A DNA stretch of 64,000 nt from Bacteroidota bacterium. Its GTDB lineage: Bacteria; Bacteroidota; Bacteroidia; Chitinophagales; Saprospiraceae. The notes below the pieces were generated by a model. That model worked only from the letters and a program-made list of their open reading frames with translations. It did no database searches and was not told the origin of the DNA. A program made the position numbers and the translations under genes. Numbering within the stretch: position 1 is the stretch's first letter; each line of letters begins with the position of its first letter. Location: contig JAHEAR010000014.1 in assembly GCA_024642665.1 (NCBI GenBank), positions 1-64,000 on the forward strand, written 5' to 3'. Of this stretch, positions 11,600-20,962 are shown piece after piece.

Positions 11600-13460
11600 T
11601 TTTCAGTGTTTGTGAAGAAGTGGTGATAGAAATCAAATAGGATCCGGCAGCTAATGCACCTTGATTAAAAGTTAGTTGGTTTGTCCCAGGTGTTGGTACA
11701 TCCCGATAAAGTACTTTAACAATTTTTCCATTCATATCAAGTAGAGTGATGGTGGTCATCTCACCTTGCTCCGCTGTAAAATCAATTCGAATGATATCAA
11801 AGGTTGGATTAGGATAAACAGAAACATCCTTGATCTTTGGAAGTTCTTCATAGCCTACCGTAGCACCTCCGGACACTTCAGTGACCCAGGTCTTAAAGGT
11901 ATGGGGTGTATTTTGGCTATTGATATTGGCACCATAACATCCGGCCAGCCAAACTTTACCTGCAGGGCTGTTGTGCCGTCTGGCTATCCCTGTATAATCA
12001 CCCCAACGCTCCGAACTACTGCTTAAAAAATCCACATAGGTTTCACCTGCCTTGACTAAAACAGAAGGTGACCAGGTAAAGTCCTGATCACAATTGACAA
12101 CACGCACTTCCGGAAATGTTTCTGCGGAAGCGCGCAGAAAAGCTATCATGACTGAAGGATCATTCGGAGACGTTGAAAAGGAAGCTACAGCAGGATAGGA
12201 GTAATCAAAACTCCCCTGTAATCCAAATGTAGAATGCGTGTTGGTGGTGTTATTAATTTTGAGTCGATTATAATTAATACCATTCCATCCATCCCCAATA
12301 TCTGAATGGAACGTAAAGTGAATCAATCCGTTTAAATAAAAAGCACTTTGTATGCGACAGTCCCCGTTATCCAGTTCATCATTTGTTCCTTTCTGAAGTG
12401 CATCGGCTGCAGGTTCATAAGCATCTGTACTGACGGTATAGCTCAATAGTTCAGGGGTGCCATTCATATCATCTGTTAAATCCCATAATCTGATTTTACT
12501 ATCACCGAGTGATTCATTGCTGACGAAATAAACACCGGGGCCGTAATTGCCTTGTTGCCCATAAGAAGCCACTACCAATGAAAATGCTTTAAACGGGTCA
12601 GCACTTAATCCTGACCAAAACTGCCATGGTAGATTGTCGCCGGCATATCCGGCTGCTTTTGGTATTTGATAAATAATACTTTGGCTAAATGAATTTCCTT
12701 TAAATAAATTTCCGGTTATATAAATCTCATTATCTGAAACACCGAGGGAAGGATAATCAAACCAGCTGTTGTTGTTCAGTGGATTGCCGGTTAAGCTATA
12801 GACCCACCATCCGTCTTCAGGATTATTTGATTGTGAAAAGCATACCAACACTTTTGAAGTGTTTTCATTTGATCCATGCAATACGACCATGACAAAACGA
12901 TCTGAGCCGCTATCATAAATGACTTTTGGATCGTATATCGATGATACCAGCGAGTTGTCGTTGAAGAAATCAAACCATGCATCAAAATTGAGAAAGGTGC
13001 CGGAGGCTGTGTAGTATTCTATACCATCATTATTTGCTGTAACGATATAACCGCCATTGGATATCGCCATCGAATTATCAGCCGGTACACCATCAATGGA
13101 CCAGTTGGCTTCAAAGTTTGTTCCCAAAACGGGCACTACGGCTCTGGTCGCATTTTCAATTGCAGTCGAAGACTTGTACGAATCAATTTTCTGCTGCATT
13201 TTATTTTCCTTCATTTGGCGGAGTGCTGCTGATCCATGTTCTCGGCTAAACGTAGGTCGGACGGATACTGCCCATTTGTCACCCCGATGATCTTGATGAA
13301 CGATAGTCGTTAAGGAGGTTACCTGTGCTGCAGATTTTATGGGTGTAAAGTGCACATCAGGTAGGATACTTTCATCAGGTTTTATTTTTGTGTTTTGGGC
13401 GACTGAAAACTGAAGACCCAGTAAAACAAAAATAAAGGTGTAAAACGTTGTGCTTTTCAT
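11574..13460 (-). CDS. Secreted protein with T9SS type A sorting domain
   Basis: A 628-residue protein with a signal peptide (1-21, ending SVAQ). The body (about 100-520) is a large beta-rich domain without a fold I can name; it has repeated motifs on possible ligand loops (IYDPKVIYDSGSDRFVMVV, SWFDYPSLGVSDNEIYITG), suggestive of a propeller. The last 80 residues are a T9SS C-terminal sorting domain, with VYPNPTFDIIRIDF, then ITLLDMNGKIV and the terminal YLISITTSSQTLKNEKLIIL. It should be exported across the outer membrane and cleaved or anchored. No enzymatic motif was found. Confidence 0.85.
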   Translation of the reverse strand: MKSTTFYTFIFVLLGLQFSVAQNTKIKPDESILPDVHFTPIKSAAQVTSLTTIVHQDHRGDKWAVSVRPTFSREHGSAALRQMKENKMQQKIDSYKSSTAIENATRAVVPVLGTNFEANWSIDGVPADNSMAISNGGYIVTANNDGIEYYTASGTFLNFDAWFDFFNDNSLVSSIYDPKVIYDSGSDRFVMVVLHGSNENTSKVLVCFSQSNNPEDGWWVYSLTGNPLNNNSWFDYPSLGVSDNEIYITGNLFKGNSFSQSIIYQIPKAAGYAGDNLPWQFWSGLSADPFKAFSLVVASYGQQGNYGPGVYFVSNESLGDSKIRLWDLTDDMNGTPELLSYTVSTDAYEPAADALQKGTNDELDNGDCRIQSAFYLNGLIHFTFHSDIGDGWNGINYNRLKINNTTNTHSTFGLQGSFDYSYPAVASFSTSPNDPSVMIAFLRASAETFPEVRVVNCDQDFTWSPSVLVKAGETYVDFLSSSSERWGDYTGIARRHNSPAGKVWLAGCYGANINSQNTPHTFKTWVTEVSGGATVGYEELPKIKDVSVYPNPTFDIIRIDFTAEQGEMTTITLLDMNGKIVKVLYRDVPTPGTNQLTFNQGALAAGSYLISITTSSQTLKNEKLIILD

Positions 13461-13535
13461 GGATGGTTATTTATGCCGATACTAATTCGGTGTTATCCCT
13501 TGCAGGAAAATATTGGTGTAATAAGGTAAAGCAAT

Positions 13536-14090
13536 TTATTCATTTTCGGAAAGCAGATGATGGCGTGAAAGTACCCATTTCCAAATCTGTCCGTCTTCCG
13601 GATCATTAATTTGTTCTGTAAAGGTAAAGCCGTATTTTCGTAATACTTTCACGGAAGCATTTTCTACTGCCAGGGTGTGAGCAATTACTTCCTGAACTGC
13701 TTCATCTTTGAAGGCATTGCGAATCAATCCACCGGCAATTTCGGTAGCATAGCCTCGTCCCCGGTAGTCTTTTGCAATTTCATAGCCGATTTCAACAATG
13801 CCTTTTTTGGGTGCCCCTTTGTACCCGCAATTTCCAATCAGCTTATTTTCTGATACAAGAATCGGGAGCCAACTCCACCAGCGTGCATCACTTCCTTGTT
13901 TTTGAATCCGCTCTAATGCATATTTGAATGGCGCCTGCCCAAATTCAGTCCAATCTCCCGGGATAGAAATTTGAAGAAATTCCTTGAGTGCCTCATCGCC
14001 ATTTATAATATTTTGGAGAACAGGTACAGAAGCATTGATCAGCACAATTCGATTAGTAAAAAAGCAATGCTTTACTCGTTCGGTTTTCAT
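13536..14090 (-). CDS. GNAT-family N-acetyltransferase (RimJ/RimL type)
   Basis: A 184-residue acetyl-CoA-dependent acetyltransferase. It has the RimJ/RimL-like core, with EIGYEIAKDYRGRGYATE forming the acetyl-CoA pyrophosphate loop (Q/RxxGxG/A type, RGRGYA), followed by the helix IAGGLIRNAF and the late strand VENASVKVLRKYGF. The substrate (a protein N-terminus, amine or antibiotic) cannot be read from sequence. It is cytoplasmic and monocistronic, with the nearest genes on the same strand but 75 and 240 bases away. Confidence 0.85.
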   Translation of the reverse strand: MKTERVKHCFFTNRIVLINASVPVLQNIINGDEALKEFLQISIPGDWTEFGQAPFKYALERIQKQGSDARWWSWLPILVSENKLIGNCGYKGAPKKGIVEIGYEIAKDYRGRGYATEIAGGLIRNAFKDEAVQEVIAHTLAVENASVKVLRKYGFTFTEQINDPEDGQIWKWVLSRHHLLSENE

Positions 14091-14334
14091 CTGAACAACT
14101 TAGATTTAGATAGATAAATCATCAAGACTGTATTTAAGGATTCCCATCATAAGAGAAATTGGAATTCCTATATCCGAATTCAAATAATCAAAACCCTTTC
14201 CGTCCCCGGCATCAGGCAGAACTGCTTTGCATTCCTATCCTCATCAATCACAATGGAGTATCATGCAATGGTTACGGATATTTCTTTTATTTCACAAAGT
14301 CTAATCTGTTATCTAAAACAAGATTCTCCATTCC

Positions 14335-16305
14335 TTACGACCTCCCTCCTTCCTTCAGGTATTTATCAAACCAACCTATCAAGCGAAGATTAAAATCATA
14401 TCGAGCTGTTGCATTAGCATTGCCATGACCTTCACCCGTATATAGAACTAATTCAACTGGTGTATCAGTTCTGCTTTTGATGTGTCGATACAACTCCATG
14501 GATTGGGATGGGTGCACACGGGTATCATTTTTACCGGCTGCAATCAATAAAGGGGTCTTGCACTGATCAGCATAGTAGATAGGACTCTGCTTAAGGAAGT
14601 ATTCATAATCTTCATAGACCCACTTACGGGCATGCACAAGATATTCTTCGTTTGGGATATCGGTAGTTCCCCATTTGGAAACCACATCACTGATGCCTAC
14701 GAACATTACGCCTGCAGCAAATCGATCAGAATATCTGGTAGAGAGCCAACCCGTTGCATAACCTCCGTATGAACCACCGGTCACACCCACTTTTGATTTA
14801 TCCACAAGACCCATTTCTATAAGGTAGTCCACGCCATCAACGATGTCATCAAACTCTTCTTCCGCAGGTTGCCCCTGACTCGAAAGGGTAAACTCCAAAC
14901 CTCTGCCGGTGGAACCACGATAGTTTGGATAAAAAACGGCATATCCATTGGCAGCCCCGAGTTGACCTACATTGCTGTAGCTTGTCAGCCATCCATTATT
15001 ATAGTGTGATTCGGGTCCTCCATGCACGACAGTGATCAATGGATAGCGTTTACCTTTTTCTTCGTTGAGGGGTCTTATCAGGATGCCTTCTATCTCCAAT
15101 CCATCTTTAGCTTTATAGTGGATCACCTCTTGTTTGGCAAATGCGATTTCAGACAACCATGGATTGCTGTTGGTTAATCGGTTATTTGTTGACTTTCCTT
15201 GTAGATGAACAAATAATTCAGTCGGGTGATTATAGCTTTCTACGAGCCATAATTGATCTCCATTTTTATTGGTTTCGAAATGATCTATTGTAAATCCAAT
15301 TTCATTTTTTGCAAATCCGGGATTTGATTTTGCATTCGGTTTGATGTTACCCAATACTGATTCTGTACCCACACTGCCTAAAAAATCTATTTCATCTTTT
15401 TTTGTCCATTCGATTTGTTCAACCTTTCCTTTCCAGCCTTCATTGAGCATGGTTGGCTTACCCCCGTCAGCCGAAACGATAAACAACCGGCCATCCGTTG
15501 GATCATTTATATCAGCACCTGCAATAAAAGCAATTTGAGTTCCATCGGGACTCCAGACCACTTCACTTGATTTGCCCTGATGATCAACTATACCTGATAC
15601 TTTCATGCTTGCTGCATCGATGACGGTAATCGTTTTGGCCATATAAGAATCATCTACCAGTGGCGTGGGGGCAATAGCACAGACTATTTTTGAGCCATCG
15701 GGGCTCCAGACTATTTGGCTGAAATGACCATCTACTGGCACTTCCTGTACTTCCCCTGTATTTGGGTCAGCGATATATAACCGCTGAAAAGTTAAATTCT
15801 GTTCATACAGTTCCGGTTGATAGGGCAAATCACTTTTTTCTTCCACGGAAGGCTGGCCGGCGATGAAAGCAAGCTTGTTTCCATCCCGCGACCATTGATA
15901 TGATGAGATGGAAGTTTTGAATTGATACAAGAGAGTCGCTTCACCACCCTGCAGCCCGATCTCATACAATCCGGTGATTTTATCATTGTCAAGCCGGTTG
16001 AGAAAGGTAAGGGTCTGGTGGCCGGGTCTGAAATTCACTCCACGTACACTGCCACGCGTTACAAATGGAGTGGCTTGCCCGGTGGCAAGGTGCATCAGAT
16101 AGAGCTCAGCGTGAGCGGACTTGTTTTCCACCATGGGATCTGATTGTACACGAAGGGTATAGGCTATCGTCTGCCCATCCGGGGACCAGGTGGCTGAGGA
16201 AATTGATTTAATAGAGGCAACGTCCACAGGGGTCATGGTTCTGGTATGCTGTGCCTGAAGTGTCAGCGTAGCCAATAAAAACAGGAGTCCGGAAAGGAAT
16301 TTCAT
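14335..16305 (-). CDS. S9-family prolyl oligopeptidase-like serine peptidase
   Basis: Exported peptidase of 656 residues. A signal peptide (1-19, TLQAQ) is followed by a TolB/PD40-type propeller (about 25-370, with recurring WSPDGTQIAFIA and WSRDGNKLAFIA). The C-terminal alpha/beta hydrolase domain carries the catalytic triad: Ser512 in GGSYGGY, Asp594 in GKNDTRVHP and His627 in GEGHGN. This is the layout of acylaminoacyl peptidases and dipeptidyl peptidases of family S9C, which trim short peptides, here in the periplasm. Every catalytic residue is present and the length is normal. Confidence 0.93.
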   Translation of the reverse strand: MKFLSGLLFLLATLTLQAQHTRTMTPVDVASIKSISSATWSPDGQTIAYTLRVQSDPMVENKSAHAELYLMHLATGQATPFVTRGSVRGVNFRPGHQTLTFLNRLDNDKITGLYEIGLQGGEATLLYQFKTSISSYQWSRDGNKLAFIAGQPSVEEKSDLPYQPELYEQNLTFQRLYIADPNTGEVQEVPVDGHFSQIVWSPDGSKIVCAIAPTPLVDDSYMAKTITVIDAASMKVSGIVDHQGKSSEVVWSPDGTQIAFIAGADINDPTDGRLFIVSADGGKPTMLNEGWKGKVEQIEWTKKDEIDFLGSVGTESVLGNIKPNAKSNPGFAKNEIGFTIDHFETNKNGDQLWLVESYNHPTELFVHLQGKSTNNRLTNSNPWLSEIAFAKQEVIHYKAKDGLEIEGILIRPLNEEKGKRYPLITVVHGGPESHYNNGWLTSYSNVGQLGAANGYAVFYPNYRGSTGRGLEFTLSSQGQPAEEEFDDIVDGVDYLIEMGLVDKSKVGVTGGSYGGYATGWLSTRYSDRFAAGVMFVGISDVVSKWGTTDIPNEEYLVHARKWVYEDYEYFLKQSPIYYADQCKTPLLIAAGKNDTRVHPSQSMELYRHIKSRTDTPVELVLYTGEGHGNANATARYDFNLRLIGWFDKYLKEGGRS

Positions 16306-16425
16306 CAGAAAGGTTTTAAAATCTAAAAGGAGTTGGCAAATTTATTATTTAATTTATCGATTCAAAAGATATGGGTCTGAATAAGCAGGAATTGACAAAG
16401 GGTGGTCATCATCCCTTATTTTCTA

Positions 16426-16433
16426 TACATTTG
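16426..16433 (+). promoter_or_regulatory. Candidate -7 element for pntAB
   Basis: TACATTTG matches the Bacteroidota -7 consensus TAnnTTTG exactly, 34 bases before the pntAB start. No TTG lies at 17-23 bases upstream, so the -33 half is not supported. Confidence 0.4.
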
Positions 16434-16467
16434 TTCCGCTCAATGATGACAAAATCTGACATAAATT

Positions 16468-16791
16468 ATGATCTTATTATCTGAAGTTCAAGGTTTTCTA
16501 ACCTCACTCGACATTTGGGATATCTGTTTTATTCTTCTTTTAGCCGTATTTCTGGGCATAGAAGTCATCAGTAATGTTCCGGCCATCCTCCACACGCCAC
16601 TGATGAGTGGGGCGAATGCTATTCATGGCGTCGTGATCGTCGGGAGTATCATCGTCATGGGACATACCAGCCCGGACAACTACTTTGCCCTGACCCTTGG
16701 ATTTCTGGCCGTCGTCTTAGGTACCCTCAATGTGGTCGGCGGATTTGTGGTCACCCACCGAATGCTTCAGATGTTTAAGAAAAAGAAATAA
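16468..16791 (+). CDS. pntAB: NAD(P) transhydrogenase subunit alpha part 2 (PntAB)
   Basis: A 107-residue membrane subunit with three to four helices. It corresponds to the C-terminal membrane part of PntA in organisms where alpha is split in two. The family signature LGIEVISNVPAILHTPLMSG is clear, and IHGVVIVGSIIVMGH follows. Together with PntB it forms the proton channel that couples proton influx to hydride transfer from NADH to NADP+. It is followed 48 bases later by pntB. The NAD-binding subunit PntAA, usually the first gene of this operon, is not next to it: upstream is an opposite-strand peptidase gene. Confidence 0.93.
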   Translation: MILLSEVQGFLTSLDIWDICFILLLAVFLGIEVISNVPAILHTPLMSGANAIHGVVIVGSIIVMGHTSPDNYFALTLGFLAVVLGTLNVVGGFVVTHRMLQMFKKKK

Positions 16792-16839
16792 CCTCCTTCT
16801 CAAACCTTTTACCCTTCACCATTTACGCTACTTACTACA

Positions 16840-18243
16840 ATGGAATACAGCGCTATTTTAAAAATATGTTACCTCCTCGGCAGTCTCTCTTTTATTGTCG
16901 GATTGAAAATGCTATCCCGACCGGATACGGCGAAGAAAGGAAATCTATATGCCGGAATAGGTATGCTGATTGCAATTGCAGGAACCATTCTTTTTCATCA
17001 AAGCACAGATCACCATACCGGTGAAGTAACAAGCATAGGCAACCTGACGTATATTTTTGGTGCGATTTTGATTGGTACGGTTGTGGGGTATATCATTGCG
17101 ATGCGTGTAAAGATGACCGCCATGCCGCAGATGGTATCCTTATTTAATGGAATGGGTGGTGCTTGTGCTGCGCTGATCGGTTTGGTGGAGATGAATACGC
17201 ATCATCCTGAAGCATTTGGAGAACGTCTGATCATATTTCTTAGTTTGATGATTGGCACGGTATCTTTTGCCGGTAGTATGATTGCTTATGGAAAACTTGA
17301 AGGTAAGATCAAAGACATCGGCAGCAAGATCATGCAGGTATCGAACAATACGATTGTCTTTGCCATCTTCGGAGCGATTATTTTTCTATCCATGAGCGGA
17401 TCATGGAGTGATGGTTTGATCTGGTTGATTTTTGCCGCATCCTTATTATATGGTGTATTGTTTGTCATGCCTATTGGAGGAGCGGACATGCCCGTGGTTA
17501 TTTCTTTGCTCAACTCGTTTACCGGAATAGCTGCCGCTTTTGGTGGATTCCTTTATGATAATCAGGTGATGTTGACCGGTGGTATCCTGGTGGGAAGTGC
17601 CGGAACGATTTTGACCGTGCTGATGTGCAAGGCGATGAACAGAAGTCTTTGGAATGTGATCAGTGGCGCATTCAGTGCCAGTGGCCCATCCGGAAAGTCT
17701 ACAGAAGGAATGTCCATTAGTGAAATTAGTGTTACCGACACAGCGATTATGTGTGCTTATGCACAACGTGTGGTGATCGTTCCGGGATACGGACTTGCAG
17801 TAGCACAGGCACAACACACTTGCCATGAATTTGAAAAGGCGCTGGAAGCAAAAGGTGTAGAAGTAAACTTTGCGATTCATCCGGTGGCCGGTCGTATGCC
17901 GGGGCATATGAATGTTCTGCTGGCTGAGGCTGATGTACCATATGATAAATTAAAAGAGATGGAGGATATCAATCCTCAGCTTCCCAATACAGATGTACTG
18001 ATTGTGATCGGGGCTAATGATGTCGTCAATCCTGCCGCAGAAACTGATCCTTCTTCACCGATTTATGGTATGCCTATCATCAAGGCGAATACGGCAAAGA
18101 ATATCGTTGTCATGAAACGCTCGATGGCGAAGGGATATGCCGGTATTGAAAACGAACTTTTCTTTGACAAGAAAACCAAAATGCTATTCGGTGATGCTAA
18201 GGCTTCTTTGGAAAAATTAATTGCTGAACTCAAAGACGCATAG
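16840..18243 (+). CDS. pntB: NAD(P) transhydrogenase subunit beta (PntB)
   Basis: A 467-residue beta subunit of the proton-translocating transhydrogenase. About eight to nine membrane helices occupy residues 1-265. The soluble NADP(H)-binding dIII domain follows, with IVPGYGLAVAQAQH (the GYGxxxAxxQ nucleotide-binding loop near residue 312), IHPVAGRMPGHMNVLLAEA and the tail IGANDVVNPAAETDP. The length is standard and all landmarks are present. It produces NADPH at the expense of the proton gradient in concert with PntAB and a PntAA that must be encoded elsewhere. Confidence 0.96.
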   Translation: MEYSAILKICYLLGSLSFIVGLKMLSRPDTAKKGNLYAGIGMLIAIAGTILFHQSTDHHTGEVTSIGNLTYIFGAILIGTVVGYIIAMRVKMTAMPQMVSLFNGMGGACAALIGLVEMNTHHPEAFGERLIIFLSLMIGTVSFAGSMIAYGKLEGKIKDIGSKIMQVSNNTIVFAIFGAIIFLSMSGSWSDGLIWLIFAASLLYGVLFVMPIGGADMPVVISLLNSFTGIAAAFGGFLYDNQVMLTGGILVGSAGTILTVLMCKAMNRSLWNVISGAFSASGPSGKSTEGMSISEISVTDTAIMCAYAQRVVIVPGYGLAVAQAQHTCHEFEKALEAKGVEVNFAIHPVAGRMPGHMNVLLAEADVPYDKLKEMEDINPQLPNTDVLIVIGANDVVNPAAETDPSSPIYGMPIIKANTAKNIVVMKRSMAKGYAGIENELFFDKKTKMLFGDAKASLEKLIAELKDA

Positions 18244-18251
18244 GTTTTAAG

Positions 18252-18281
18252 AAACACCATTTTCTTTGGAAAACAGTGTTT
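18252..18281. terminator. Imperfect hairpin between pntB and the hydrolase gene
   Basis: AAACAC-CA-TTTTC and GAAAA-CA-GTGTTT pair around a TTTG loop with a 2x2 internal mismatch. It sits between two convergent genes and lacks a long T run, so it is a weak terminator candidate. Confidence 0.35.
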
Positions 18282-18299
18282 AGACTCGCTCTACGCTCT

Positions 18300-19823
18300 T
18301 TAGTCAATAATTCCGATTTCTTTAAGCCAGTTGATTTTATCACTGGTGTATCCTGTGCATATCTGGTACTCCGGTGTCATGATGGAGTGATTGCCTCGTT
18401 TGTAAAAAATAGTTTGTGTAAGACCTGCATCGGATAATTGCGGGATTAGATTGTCAAGACTTTTTTGTGCATTCACCCGCTGATCATTCTCGCCGTATTG
18501 CAGGAGTAGTGGACAAGTTATTTTTCCGGATTCCTGTACTACCCGGTCATTTTCGATATCCTCTTTGCGAGGTGAACCTGGCATGGCTGTGGTATTAGGC
18601 GGTAAAAACAATCTGGCATTTCGTGTTCTGTAAGTATTTGCTTTTTCAATCAATGCGGTATCAATTTTCCCCGCCATGATACCTGTGTAATAGTCATTCC
18701 AGATCTGACGAATATGCATATTATCTACTTCTTTCACGCCCATGTTGCGATGGTGCTGATCCATGGCGTATAATTGCCCTTCCCGAAAAGTCATAAAGGG
18801 CCCCGATGATGCAATGGTATAAGCAATGGTATCGGCCAGATCAATCGCCATCATCAAGGCTAGTCTTCCACCTTCACTGGGTCCGTGAACTCCTGTTTTC
18901 TGCGGGTCAACCGATGGATGATTTTGGAGATATCGAAATAACGTTTTGTATTGCTCATTTTTTTCTTCAAAGCTTTGCAGGTCAAAGTGCCCATTGCCTT
19001 TCGATTTACCATTGCCTGATTTGTCAAATACGAGACTCGCTACACCATGTGAAGCAAACAGACGAGCTTCGTAGATGTAGTTTTCCATTCCCACACTACC
19101 ACCACCTGGAAGCACCAGGCACGCAGGTACTTGTTCTTTGGAAGCAGGCAGGAATATTTGCGCAAATAATGTGTCTTCACCAATTGGAATCCAAAGATCT
19201 TCAATGGTGAAAGAAGGGACACGATGAAGATGATGTTCAATGTCTTGCCTACAGGAAATTGTCAACGCCTGGAATTGACTGTTCGCAAGATTTGAAAATT
19301 TTGATGCTTCTCCTGATACACTCCAGAAATTATTTTCTCCCAAAGGCTTTAGGGACATTGTTTCTTCCGAATAAGGAGACATCATGTGCAGATAGTCAAA
19401 GCGGGAATAGATTATCACTTTCCGGTGAAGATCATCTTCGAAGACTCCTTCATATTTTGCCAATTCGGTTTTTTCAACCGGAGAGGTCTGTTCGAAAAAT
19501 GTTATGGTTTGTTGTCCTGTTGGCAGGAAGAGAGTGCCGGTTAAGTTTCCATTTTCGAAGCGGGTGTTAAATCGCCAGAGTTCTGCGCCTCGTTTGATAG
19601 CCCAATCAGTTGTATTTATAAGTGTAAGCGGTATGCGATATGTTTTTGCTCCGTCGACATACGGAATGGAAAAGGTACAGGTGTCTGCCTGGCAAACCAG
19701 CTTTGCATATTGATAGATGTTACGATGAAGGATTTGCCCTATATAGGTTTGACCATTGGCAGTCCATGCGATCATGGCAGCGATGGTCAATAGGCCGAAT
19801 TTAGTACTCATCATAGGGTACAA
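18300..19823 (-). CDS. Exported alpha/beta hydrolase
   Basis: A 507-residue protein with a signal peptide (about 1-24, ending ANGQ) and a beta-rich N-terminal domain (about 25-195). The C-terminal alpha/beta hydrolase fold has an oxyanion region LPGGGSVGMENY and the nucleophile elbow GPSEGG with Ser316. Asp in YGENDQRVN and His in RGNHSIM near the end complete the triad. The nearest family is the dienelactone/prolyl-oligopeptidase-like group of esterases with an N-terminal extension; substrate unknown. ATG at 19811 is an equally plausible start. It is monocistronic on the minus strand. Confidence 0.82.
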   Translation of the reverse strand: MYPMMSTKFGLLTIAAMIAWTANGQTYIGQILHRNIYQYAKLVCQADTCTFSIPYVDGAKTYRIPLTLINTTDWAIKRGAELWRFNTRFENGNLTGTLFLPTGQQTITFFEQTSPVEKTELAKYEGVFEDDLHRKVIIYSRFDYLHMMSPYSEETMSLKPLGENNFWSVSGEASKFSNLANSQFQALTISCRQDIEHHLHRVPSFTIEDLWIPIGEDTLFAQIFLPASKEQVPACLVLPGGGSVGMENYIYEARLFASHGVASLVFDKSGNGKSKGNGHFDLQSFEEKNEQYKTLFRYLQNHPSVDPQKTGVHGPSEGGRLALMMAIDLADTIAYTIASSGPFMTFREGQLYAMDQHHRNMGVKEVDNMHIRQIWNDYYTGIMAGKIDTALIEKANTYRTRNARLFLPPNTTAMPGSPRKEDIENDRVVQESGKITCPLLLQYGENDQRVNAQKSLDNLIPQLSDAGLTQTIFYKRGNHSIMTPEYQICTGYTSDKINWLKEIGIID

Positions 19824-19962
19824 TTATTATTAGCAAAAGAAATCTATGAAGCCTGGCACAGGCCCCATAAGACAAATATAGCGTAATAAATAGTTTTATA
19901 ACTATAAAGTACGTTGTAATTTTGAGAACAGGTAAACAATGCTAAGACACAGGTTGACTTCC

Positions 19963-20694
19963 CTAATTTGTCATGCTTATCCGTTGCAATGCAGGTAAGT
20001 TGTTAAAAACAATCTGATGCTTTTCCAGTGTGATCCACTCAGCCTTGGAAAACTCAGATAATGTTCGAACAGCATTAGAAGTGTTCATAATGGCCATCCC
20101 TGCCAGATCACGTCGTTTTAAATCAATGGTGAGGGTATTATGGGTTTTGGCCACATCAAATAAATCATAGATATAAAGCAGTGTGTCAGCCATGCGTCCG
20201 CGCATATGTTTTCCGGCAAGGTTGGTCATACGTTGTATATGCTGACTAAACTCCTGACTGATCTGCGTAAGAATTCTGACGGCAAATGCATTGTTATGTT
20301 TCAGGATATCCTGAAAATCTTTTGTTGGCACATAACAGATGCGGCATTCTTCAAGGGCAATAGCAGAGTAGGTGTGATTTTGATGAGCACTAAAATCATA
20401 AAATCCTAAAAAATCCACTGGCTTATTCAGAGAAACGATTTGTTCGAATCCATTTTCGCTCATTCTCGAGTTCTTTACTTTTCCTCCGGCAAGAATATAT
20501 AAACCGGAAGGACGAACACCTTGCTTAAAGATGAATTCGTTTTTTGCGAAATGAAGAATCGTTTTGTTTTGATTGAGTATGGTCAAATCACTTTCTACCA
20601 GTTCGGAGCAAAGTGAAAGATTTCTAAACACGCAGGTGGAACAAAAAAGAACCTCATCGGCAAGTTCGGACGTATGCACACCACATCTATTCAT
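19963..20694 (-). CDS. Crp/Fnr-family regulator with FNR-like cysteines
   Basis: A 243-residue regulator with a cyclic-nucleotide-type effector domain (about 30-150) and a Crp-type helix-turn-helix at the C-terminus (DLKRRDLAGMAIMNTSNAVRTLSEF). The N-terminus carries Cys18-x2-Cys21-x7-Cys29, and a central Cys120 (or Cys117) aligns with the fourth ligand of E. coli FNR (Cys122). This suggests an oxygen-labile 4Fe-4S cluster, though FNR spaces its third cysteine by five residues, not seven. cAMP-binding residues of CRP are not obvious. The stop precedes a gene-free stretch; upstream is a haem peroxidase gene on the same strand. Confidence 0.85.
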   Translation of the reverse strand: MNRCGVHTSELADEVLFCSTCVFRNLSLCSELVESDLTILNQNKTILHFAKNEFIFKQGVRPSGLYILAGGKVKNSRMSENGFEQIVSLNKPVDFLGFYDFSAHQNHTYSAIALEECRICYVPTKDFQDILKHNNAFAVRILTQISQEFSQHIQRMTNLAGKHMRGRMADTLLYIYDLFDVAKTHNTLTIDLKRRDLAGMAIMNTSNAVRTLSEFSKAEWITLEKHQIVFNNLPALQRISMTN

Positions 20695-20708
20695 AACTGT
20701 TCACAGTT
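20695..20708. promoter_or_regulatory. Palindrome at the Crp/Fnr gene start
   Basis: AACTG-TTCA-CAGTT is a perfect 5-base inverted repeat abutting the regulator's ATG. A second inverted repeat, TTGA-GTCA-TCAA, lies at 20762-20773 and resembles an FNR box with a spacer two bases short. Both could be autoregulatory sites, unproven. Confidence 0.35.
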
Positions 20709-20876
20709 TAATTCCAGGGTGCAGCTTTTCCATATAAAAATGCACTCTTTTTGCATTACGGTTGAGTCATCAAATCACAATATCGTAAATAGAAGACAAT
20801 TTACTCCGAATTAGGTAGGAATATTTATCCTTTTCTATGGCAGCACCTTAGGATGGTTCGTGAAACGTGATGATGA

Positions 20877-20909
20877 TAAAAGGGTATCTGACTATCAGAT
20901 ACCCTTTTT
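20877..20909 (-). terminator. Bidirectional terminator after the haem peroxidase gene
   Basis: GGGTATCTGA (20882-20891) pairs perfectly with TCAGATACCC (20895-20904) around a 3-base loop, with A and T runs flanking both sides, so it can work in either direction. It lies about 55 bases after the peroxidase stop on the minus strand. Confidence 0.88.
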
Positions 20910-20962
20910 CAAACTATTTGAATTTAACTATAAGGAATAAAAAGATTTTATTGGCCCATAGG

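Noticed and set aside
14159-14428. 89-codon plus-strand frame before the S9 peptidase
   Set aside because: It overlaps the 3' end of the peptidase in antisense, and the product has no recognisable domain.
20762-20773. True FNR box
   Set aside because: The half-sites are TTGA and TCAA but separated by 4 rather than 6 bases, so I list it only as an inverted repeat.
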